A stretch of 64,000 nt of DNA from JBNGOQ01 sp050589645 (GTDB lineage: Bacteria > Bacteroidota > Bacteroidia > Flavobacteriales > Flavobacteriaceae). Positions 57,194 to 64,000 of this stretch are shown here, piece by piece (position 1 is the first letter of the stretch; each line of letters begins with the position of its first letter). The translations under genes were made by a program, and so were the position numbers. Below the pieces are notes generated by a model. That model did no database searches, was not told the DNA's origin, and saw only the letters and a list, made by a program, of their open reading frames with translations. The DNA lies in the NCBI RefSeq assembly GCF_050589645.1, contig NZ_JBNGOQ010000003.1, positions 682,001-746,000 of the forward strand, in the 5' to 3' direction.

Positions 57194-59593
57194 TTATTCT
57201 GTCCGTAAACTTTTTACGGGATTGGCCCTCGCTGCCTTGATGGCTTGAAAGCTCACTGTCAAGAGTGTGATTAGCAGGGCACCGATAATGGCCAGGCCAA
57301 AGATCCACCAGGACAGGTCTATTCGATATTCATAACCCTGCAACCACCCATTCATCACATAATAGGCAATAGGAACTGCGATAAAACATGAAAAGACGAC
57401 CAGGAACAGGAAGTCCTTGGAGAGCATTTGCCAAACGTTGAAAACGGTGGCCCCCAATACCTTCCGGACACCGATTTCCTTGGTACGCCTTTCGGCCACA
57501 AAGGAGGTAAGGCCAAAAAGTCCCAAACAGCTGATCAAAATAGCCAAAGCGGTAAAGACCCCTGCCAAACTGGCGATCCGTTCCTCGGACTCGAACTTGG
57601 CCCCGTACTGCTCGTCTACAAATTGATATTGAAAGGGCAGGTCGGGAAAGTGTTCCTTAAACACTCCTTCAATAATCTCCAGGTTTTGGCCCGCACTTTT
57701 TTTCGGGTTCAGCCTTAGATTGTAGAAGTTAGATTCCCCTTCCTTATCAAAAACATAGAGCGCCTGTTTTACAGGATCGTAGGGCGATTGTGCGATCATG
57801 TCCTCTACCACACCGATGATCAAAAGGGGATCTCTCGGATCTTCCTCGTCAGAATCCTTGATGTATTTGCCCACAGGATCGGGTATGCCCATGTATTTTG
57901 CCGCTGTCCTGTTGATGAGTACCGCATTGGAATCGGTGGCAAGTTCTTTTGAAAAATCCCGACCCTTCAGTATTTTGAGATTGAGCGATTTGGCATAGTC
58001 GTGCGAGACCTCCGTCCATGCAAAATCTTCCTGGAACCCATCGGGTTTGCCCTCCCAGGTGAACCCACTCATATTAGACCATATGTTGGTGGTGGGGCTA
58101 CTGGAGGTAGACATTTCCACCACAGCGCCAGAAGCGAGGAACTCGCTCCTCATAAGGTCATACTTGCCGATAAAATCCTGGCTGAAGGTGGGAATTTGGA
58201 CCAGCCCTTCCTTGTCATACCCTACGGGGCGGTTTTTGGTATGGTAAATCTGTTGCATAATGAGTACCGTACCGATGATAAAAGCCACCGAGACCGTGAA
58301 CTGAATTACTACGAGCACCTTTCTGGGCGTAGCGGCAAATCGGCCCGCCCGCAAGGTGCCCTTTAACACATCAACGGGTTTAAAAGAGGACAGATAGAGG
58401 GCCGGATAACTGCCCGAAAGCATCGCGGTAAACAGGATAAAAATGACCGAACTGCCCCAGAAAAAGGGGCTGCCCCATGGGAAAGCAATGTCCTTTTTGG
58501 CCAATTCGTTAAAACCGTTGAGCGACAACAAAACAAAAATGAGGGCGACCACATAGGCCAGGACCACTACTAAAAAGGACTCGCTCAGGAATTGCTTGAT
58601 CAACTGCCTTCTTTGGGAACCCACAGATTTGCGGATGCCCACTTCCTTGGCCCGTTTTTCGGACCTGGCCGTACTGAGGTTCATAAAGTTGATACAGGCC
58701 AAGAGCAGCACAAAGGCACCGATAATGGCAAACAACCACACATATTGTATTCTGCCCCCTACCTGCTTGCCGTTTTCGAAGTTGGAGCGCAGATGCCAAT
58801 CTTTCATGGGCAATAGAAACAACTGCGGATTAAATTCCCGAGTCTCCTCGTTCAGATCATTTTTTACGTTCTTGATGACAGAGGTTACCCTGTCCATGGT
58901 GGTGTTATCGGCAATCTGCACAAAAAGTTGAAAGGAGTTGTTGCCCCAATTGTCCTCCGCTTCCTTTAACCAGTCCTGGGTAGTGATGTAGTGTGCCCAT
59001 GGAATGATGAAGTTGAGGTCCTTAAAAGAATTGTTGAAGGGGATATCCCTATAAACGCTGGTCACCATCATATCGTACTGGCTGTTTAGCTTAACCACTT
59101 TGCCAATGGGGGCTTCCGAACCAAAAAGATCGGCTGCCGTACTTTCGGAAAGCATAATGGAATTTACCTCTCGTAAGCCGTCGCGTTCCCCCTTAAGGAT
59201 ATCTAAATCCAACATTTCCGGGGCGGGGCGTTTCATTGAGCTACCTTCCCTGGAGATGCTGATATCCTTGTATTTCAAATACTGTGAAAAGTTCCAGGAC
59301 GACATCACGATGTGCTCAAAGTTGTCCTGATAGCCTTCACGCAAGGCTTTTTCCAGTGGTCTAGGAATTGCCGGGCCAGTGCCCGTGTTCCCGTTAAAGG
59401 TCTGGGACTGGTACACCTGAGCAATGCGCTCGCGGTTTTTAAAATAATCGTTATGGGTAAGTTCGTCTTCCACCCAAAGACCTATGATGAGCGTAACGGC
59501 CATCCCTAAAGCAAGCCCTCCAATATTTATGGCCGAATAGGCTTTGTTCTTTAGTAAATTCCTATAGGCTATTTTGATATAATTCTTAAACAT
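57194..59593 (-). CDS. MacB/FtsX-type permease B
   Basis: A 799-residue permease with the same eight-helix, two-FtsX-domain layout: MFKNYIKIAYRNLLKNKAYS start, CINFMNLSTARSEKRAKEVGIRKSVGS split by spacing, EIGVRKVLGATVFNVWQMLS, and the end ANPVKSLRTE. Highly similar in pattern to C and D, pointing to tandem duplication. It starts about 55 bases from the end of C. Confidence 0.9.
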   Translation of the reverse strand: MFKNYIKIAYRNLLKNKAYSAINIGGLALGMAVTLIIGLWVEDELTHNDYFKNRERIAQVYQSQTFNGNTGTGPAIPRPLEKALREGYQDNFEHIVMSSWNFSQYLKYKDISISREGSSMKRPAPEMLDLDILKGERDGLREVNSIMLSESTAADLFGSEAPIGKVVKLNSQYDMMVTSVYRDIPFNNSFKDLNFIIPWAHYITTQDWLKEAEDNWGNNSFQLFVQIADNTTMDRVTSVIKNVKNDLNEETREFNPQLFLLPMKDWHLRSNFENGKQVGGRIQYVWLFAIIGAFVLLLACINFMNLSTARSEKRAKEVGIRKSVGSQRRQLIKQFLSESFLVVVLAYVVALIFVLLSLNGFNELAKKDIAFPWGSPFFWGSSVIFILFTAMLSGSYPALYLSSFKPVDVLKGTLRAGRFAATPRKVLVVIQFTVSVAFIIGTVLIMQQIYHTKNRPVGYDKEGLVQIPTFSQDFIGKYDLMRSEFLASGAVVEMSTSSSPTTNIWSNMSGFTWEGKPDGFQEDFAWTEVSHDYAKSLNLKILKGRDFSKELATDSNAVLINRTAAKYMGIPDPVGKYIKDSDEEDPRDPLLIIGVVEDMIAQSPYDPVKQALYVFDKEGESNFYNLRLNPKKSAGQNLEIIEGVFKEHFPDLPFQYQFVDEQYGAKFESEERIASLAGVFTALAILISCLGLFGLTSFVAERRTKEIGVRKVLGATVFNVWQMLSKDFLFLVVFSCFIAVPIAYYVMNGWLQGYEYRIDLSWWIFGLAIIGALLITLLTVSFQAIKAARANPVKSLRTE

Positions 59594-59647
59594 GATCTTG
59601 TTTTTTCATTTGTTATTTTCATTGTGCTGCCCGCCTGTAACGGTGGC

Positions 59648-62017
59648 CTATTCGGTCTGTAAACTTTTTACGGGGTTCGCATTGGCAGCTCTGATGCTTT
59701 GATAGCTAACTGTGGTGAGTGCGATGAAAAAGACCGCAAAACCGGCCAAAGCAAACATCCACCACTGTATATTGATATGAAAGGCATAGTCCTGCAGCCA
59801 CCAATCCGCTAGGTACCACGATACCGGTATGGCTATGACAAAGGCGATGACGACCATTTTCAAAAAATCCTTGGAAAGCATGTTGGTCAATCGTAGGACA
59901 CTGGCTCCCAGAACCTTTCGAATCCCTATTTCCTTAAAGCGTTGTTCCGTCATAAATGCGGATAGACCATAGAGCCCCAGACAAGAAATAAAAATGGCCA
60001 GCAGGGCAAACAGGTTAAAGATTGCGCCCATTTGTTGTTCTCCCTGGTATTGCGCATCCAGGTCGGCGTCCACAAAGTTGTAGACCGGGGGATAGGAAGG
60101 ATTTAGCGTTCTATATATCTTTTCCAAGGCGGTAATGGTACTTTCCGTGCGGCCTGGAGCGGTACGCACCACTACGGTGCCACCACGGCGATTTAACCGC
60201 AATAAGAGGGGCTCTATGGCGTATTGCAGCGGCTTGTAGTTGAAATCCTTTAATACACCGATGATTGTTCCCTTGGTGCCCCGAAAGGTCAAACTTTTCC
60301 CTACTGCCTCATGGATATCCATGTCCATTGTTTTGGCGGCTTTCTCGTTGATCATATAATTGATGCTGTCCGATGGAAAGGCCTTTGAAAACCCCCTACC
60401 GCTCAGCATCTCCATTTTAAACACATCGATAAAACTTTCGTCAATGGAAATATTGGGAAACAGGGTCTGGGAATTAGGGTCTTTTCCATCCCATTGCAGA
60501 TCAAAGTCCCCTGTGATAAGATTGGTTGGAAGGTCCGAAACAATGGAATAATCACTAGTCAAGGGATTTTGGTCCAAAGCGGTCTTTAGGGCTTGTTGCT
60601 TGCCCCATATTTCGCCTTCCATGGGAATGTACAGCAAATTGCTTTTTTCAAATCCCAGGTTTTTATTCTTGATAAAATGTAGTTGTTTATAGATAACAGT
60701 GGTTCCAATAAGCAGGAGTACGGAAACGACAAATTGGGTAACGACCAAGCCATTGCGGAAAAACAATGAATAATTGGCCAGCTTCATTCTTCCCTTCAAG
60801 ACCTTGATAGGTTTAAAGCCCGAAAGGAACAAGGCCGGATAACTGCCAGAAAGGAGACCGGTAAGCAAGGCTATCAAAATCAAAGCCACCCAAACACCAA
60901 CGTCCCAAATGTGAAACACCAACTGTTTTTGCGCAAGATCGTTGAAGGAGGGTAATAACAGGTACACCAAGCCTATGGCGATAGCCAGTGAAAAGAAGGA
61001 AATCAGTACGGATTCGCCCAAAAATTGCAGTACCAGTTGTCGGCGATCGGCACCGATGACCTTTCGCAGTCCTACTTCCTTGGCTCTTCTTGTGGACCGC
61101 GCCGTAGCAAGATTCATATAATTGATGCAAGCCACGATCAGAATGATAAAGGCTACGATAAAGAAGATATTTACGTATTGAATGTTTCCATGGCCCGGCA
61201 CATCAATTTGCAGATCGGAATGCAAATGGATATCCTTTAGGGCTTGTAGGTCAAAAGTAATCTCAAATTCAGTGATTCGGTCGGTGTAGGCCTTGTTGAT
61301 TTTTTCAACCGCACTGGCCAGACTTGCCGGTGCGCTAATACTTCCCTTTTCGAACTGGAGGTACCCGTAAAAATTAAAGCTGTCCCAGACCTTGTTGATC
61401 AGGTCGTTATCGACCTTCGCCAGGTGGGTCATGGGTATTATTGTGTTGAATTGTAGGTGCGAGTTGGGGGGGACATCGGCCAAAACCCCGGTAACGGTAA
61501 AGGTATCCCTATGGTCTACCTTTAGGGTCTTGCCCAGCGCTTTTTCAGTACCAAAGAACTTCTTTGCCGTAGACGCCGTAATCAGTAGGCCATCGGGCCG
61601 TGAAAGGGCCGTATTGGGATTTCCATGGATCAGGGGAAAGGTAAATACGTCCAGAAAATTGGTGTCGGCATAAAAAATAGGCGCTTCCTTGAACTTTTGG
61701 TCTCCTATCTCGATCAAGGCCTCGAAAGGGGCGCTCATTCGTACGCTCGACTTTATTTCTGGTATTTCATCGGGCAGTTGCGCGATCATCCCGGCCGGAC
61801 TCACGGCCGCTCTAAAATCGTTCCCTGCATCGGCGGTAAGTCTGTAGATCTCATCAGCATTGGTGTGGAAGCTATCATAGCTCGTTTCGTTTTGTACCCA
61901 AAGAAGTATTAGGATGCTACAGGCCATTCCAATAGCCAGTCCGCCCACATTCAAAAGCGAATACCACTTATGACGGATAAAATTCCGCCAGGCGATTTTG
62001 ATATAGTTCTTTAACAT
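59648..62017 (-). CDS. MacB/FtsX-type permease C
   Basis: A 789-residue permease: MLKNYIKIAWRNFIRHKWYS, first FtsX motif CINYMNLATARSTRRAKEVG, second EIGIRKVLGASVLRLTNMLS, end ANPVKSLQTE. Same architecture as B. Periplasmic loop sequences diverge more than the membrane parts, suggesting different cargo or adaptors. Confidence 0.9.
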   Translation of the reverse strand: MLKNYIKIAWRNFIRHKWYSLLNVGGLAIGMACSILILLWVQNETSYDSFHTNADEIYRLTADAGNDFRAAVSPAGMIAQLPDEIPEIKSSVRMSAPFEALIEIGDQKFKEAPIFYADTNFLDVFTFPLIHGNPNTALSRPDGLLITASTAKKFFGTEKALGKTLKVDHRDTFTVTGVLADVPPNSHLQFNTIIPMTHLAKVDNDLINKVWDSFNFYGYLQFEKGSISAPASLASAVEKINKAYTDRITEFEITFDLQALKDIHLHSDLQIDVPGHGNIQYVNIFFIVAFIILIVACINYMNLATARSTRRAKEVGLRKVIGADRRQLVLQFLGESVLISFFSLAIAIGLVYLLLPSFNDLAQKQLVFHIWDVGVWVALILIALLTGLLSGSYPALFLSGFKPIKVLKGRMKLANYSLFFRNGLVVTQFVVSVLLLIGTTVIYKQLHFIKNKNLGFEKSNLLYIPMEGEIWGKQQALKTALDQNPLTSDYSIVSDLPTNLITGDFDLQWDGKDPNSQTLFPNISIDESFIDVFKMEMLSGRGFSKAFPSDSINYMINEKAAKTMDMDIHEAVGKSLTFRGTKGTIIGVLKDFNYKPLQYAIEPLLLRLNRRGGTVVVRTAPGRTESTITALEKIYRTLNPSYPPVYNFVDADLDAQYQGEQQMGAIFNLFALLAIFISCLGLYGLSAFMTEQRFKEIGIRKVLGASVLRLTNMLSKDFLKMVVIAFVIAIPVSWYLADWWLQDYAFHINIQWWMFALAGFAVFFIALTTVSYQSIRAANANPVKSLQTE

Positions 62018-62069
62018 AATTTCATCATTTCATTTGTGCTGTACAGGTATTTTTGGACCCTATGAGACC

Positions 62070-64000
62070 TTATTCCGTCCGAAGACTGTCCACGGGATTT
62101 ACGACCGCCGATTTTATAGTTTGAAAACTGATGGTCAACAGAGCAATAATCATGGTGGCAAAACCGGTAAGGGCAAATATCCACCAGGAAATTTCGATTC
62201 TAAAGCTAAAATCCTGGAGCCAGATGAACATAAAGTAATAGGCGATAGGACTGGCGATCAAAATGGACACCAGGACCAATTTTAGGAAATCCTTGGAGAT
62301 TAAGGTCGTAATGTTACCAATGCTCGCCCCCAGTACCTTACGGATCCCGATTTCCTTGGTGCGTTGTTTGGCCATAAAGGTGGCCAGTCCAAAGAGGCCC
62401 AGGCAGGAAATGAGAATGGAAATGAATGCAAAGTAGTAGGTAAGCGTACCGGTAATGGCTTCACTTTTGTATTGTGCCGCGTACTGTTGATCTACAAAAT
62501 CGTAGTGCAGGGGAACATCGGGCAATACCTTGTTAAAGGTGGTTCCCAATGCGGCGAGAGCATCCTTGGTCCTGCCTGCTTTTAGTTTTACGAACATCAT
62601 TCCGGCATCTTCGGGGTCCAGGAAGAAGATGGCGGGCTGAATAGGTTCATAGAGCGATCGGTTGTGGAAATCTTTCAAGACGCCTACGATCTGTCGTGGT
62701 TTTCCCCAGACCTCGATGCTTTTCCCCACGGGATCTTTGAGGTCCATAATGTCAAGCGCCTTTTGGTTCACCACAATACTTAGGGTATCGCGGGTACCTT
62801 CCCGATAGTAAACGCCTTTGGTGATGGGGATGTTAAAAACTTCGGGAAAATTATAGGCCGTCCAGAGCAGTGAGAATTCTATGTTTCCCTGATCAAGGGT
62901 CTTGCCGGGCCATACGATACCACTCGATGAAGCTCCCATATCCAAGGGAGAAGGCCCTGCCAGGGTAACATCTTCTATGGCCTCGGCCGATCGCAATTCG
63001 TTACGAAGGACTTCATAATTTGTGGTGAGCTTTTTGTCCTGGTGGATATAGACCAGGTGGTCCTTGGACAGTCCAAGGTCTTTGCTGTGGATGTAGTTGA
63101 TCTGTAAACGCACCACAATGGCCGAGACGATAAGGAGAATGGTGAGCCCAAACTGCAGTACCACGAGCCCCTTGCGTAACGAAATGGTCTTCTTTTTCTC
63201 CTGCCCCTGTCCTTTCAATGCCCTAATGGGTTTAAAGGAAGAAATGACCAATGCGGGATAGGCCCCGGACAACAAAGTGGTAAAGAGGTATACCCCCAAG
63301 ATGCCCAGCCAGATACCTGGTTGGGAAAGATCAATACTCATCTGCTTTTCCGTAAAAGCGTTGATTCCCGGTAAAAGCAGGAGTGTAAAGATATAGGCCG
63401 TTATGAAGGAAATGGAGGTAATAAGTGCGGTTTCTGTCAAAAACTGGCCGATAAGCATGTTTTTTCGAGCCCCAACGACCTTACGGACCCCAATTTCCCC
63501 GGCACGCTTGGTGGCATAGGCGGTGGACAAATTTATAAAATTGATACAGGAAATAAGAAGCAGAAAAATGGCTGCAATGGTAAATATGCGAACATATTCT
63601 ATACGCCCGCCACTTACCTGTGCCTTTTCATCGAACTGGCCATAGAGATAGGCATCCGAAAATTTTTGGAAAAAGGCCCCTTCTTTGTGTTCCCCTTCAA
63701 TATGGGACTGGAACAGGGTATTTACCTTGGCCGCTACTTGTAGCGGATCGGCATCCGGACGTAACAGAAAGGCACCTTGCATACCGTTGTTGGCCCATCC
63801 GAGCATCCAGTCGTTTTCACTTAGGAATCTGTTGAAACCGTAGTAGAAATCGTTTTGGATAGAAGATTGCTCGGGGAAGTCGGCAAACACCGCCTCTACG
63901 GTATAGTCCCCATTGTCGTGAATATGGACTACACTGCCCAGGGCCTTGGTGGTCCACTGCTCCCCCCAAAACCGTTTGGCCAGACTTTCGGATATGGCCA
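62070..64000 (-). CDS. MacB/FtsX-type permease D (5' end outside window)
   Basis: The frame runs from the stop at 62070 through the right edge. The visible 640 residues contain both FtsX domains (SCINFINLSTAYATKRAGEIGVRKVV split by spacing; EIGIRKVLGASIGNITTLI) and the end NPVDSLRTE. Upstream of the apparent GTG at 63890 the coding pattern continues (AISESLAKRFWGEQW), so the real start is beyond base 64000. Confidence 0.9.
   Translation of the reverse strand, partial: AISESLAKRFWGEQWTTKALGSVVHIHDNGDYTVEAVFADFPEQSSIQNDFYYGFNRFLSENDWMLGWANNGMQGAFLLRPDADPLQVAAKVNTLFQSHIEGEHKEGAFFQKFSDAYLYGQFDEKAQVSGGRIEYVRIFTIAAIFLLLISCINFINLSTAYATKRAGEIGVRKVVGARKNMLIGQFLTETALITSISFITAYIFTLLLLPGINAFTEKQMSIDLSQPGIWLGILGVYLFTTLLSGAYPALVISSFKPIRALKGQGQEKKKTISLRKGLVVLQFGLTILLIVSAIVVRLQINYIHSKDLGLSKDHLVYIHQDKKLTTNYEVLRNELRSAEAIEDVTLAGPSPLDMGASSSGIVWPGKTLDQGNIEFSLLWTAYNFPEVFNIPITKGVYYREGTRDTLSIVVNQKALDIMDLKDPVGKSIEVWGKPRQIVGVLKDFHNRSLYEPIQPAIFFLDPEDAGMMFVKLKAGRTKDALAALGTTFNKVLPDVPLHYDFVDQQYAAQYKSEAITGTLTYYFAFISILISCLGLFGLATFMAKQRTKEIGIRKVLGASIGNITTLISKDFLKLVLVSILIASPIAYYFMFIWLQDFSFRIEISWWIFALTGFATMIIALLTISFQTIKSAVVNPVDSLRTE

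Overview
The window comes from a marine flavobacterium (Bacteroidota, Flavobacteriaceae, probably a Maribacter/Zobellia/Arenibacter-type genome). The evidence is AT-leaning coding sequence, promoters of the Bacteroidota type (TAnnTTTG at -7), weak Shine-Dalgarno sites, a TonB-dependent receptor with a carboxypeptidase-D-like N-terminal domain, LytS/LytTR signalling with Reg_prop propellers, and many MacB/FtsX-type permeases. These are family-level recognitions by eye, with no database search.

Layout. 1-1650: the end of a LytTR response regulator, a 5'-truncated thioredoxin reductase and a small protein. 1859-5981 (minus strand): a slipin gene, a dense tRNA array of about 15 recognisable tRNA genes plus several broken or rearranged ones, and a TPR gene whose leader looks like an attenuator. 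6535-15238: a tiny expression cassette, a VIT/VWA protein, an SH3 protein coupled to a caspase-like His/Cys protein, and a LytS-type sensor with its LytTR regulator. 15349-18529: an RNA-repair module, rtcB divergent from an HD-domain gene and a WYL-domain regulator. 18617-26421: a chimeric VIT-VWA-plug-TPR-DUF2135 protein, a small-membrane-protein/methyltransferase/DUF2071/DoxX-like group and a metallo-beta-lactamase-fold hydrolase. 26653-38931: a BASS transporter and a tightly coupled hydantoinase/oxoprolinase-type catabolic operon with its own permease, racemase, cupin and upstream TonB receptor. 39046-44307: proteins of unknown or loosely known function (WG repeats, a CAP lipoprotein). 44503-54040: small detoxification-type enzymes under a TetR and a MarR regulator whose operators are visible. 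54072-64000: four large MacB/FtsX-like permeases and one ATPase.

The most interesting system is the RNA-repair/tRNA locus. The promoter of rtcB and a site inside the tRNA array, upstream of the slipin gene, share the same arrangement: a 21-bp operator (ACTACG-N8-TTGCGTA), exactly nine bases, a -7 element CAANTTTG, then two hairpins whose stems differ in sequence while keeping pairing, the second with the same loop AACGAGG. This suggests one regulator, probably the WYL protein beside rtcB, switches on both the RNA ligase and the slipin/tRNA segment. The tRNAs carry anticodons of two-codon boxes (Trp, Asp, Ser-GCT, Cys, Tyr, Glu, Lys, Leu, Arg-TCT, Gln, His, Phe), which are frequent targets of anticodon nucleases, and mostly have the correct discriminator bases. 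Palindromic inserts sit exactly in the T-arm of several of them, and at one place tRNA 3' halves lie directly upstream of the 5' halves they pair with. A stress-inducible reserve or decoy tRNA set working with RtcB is my inference, not something the sequence proves.
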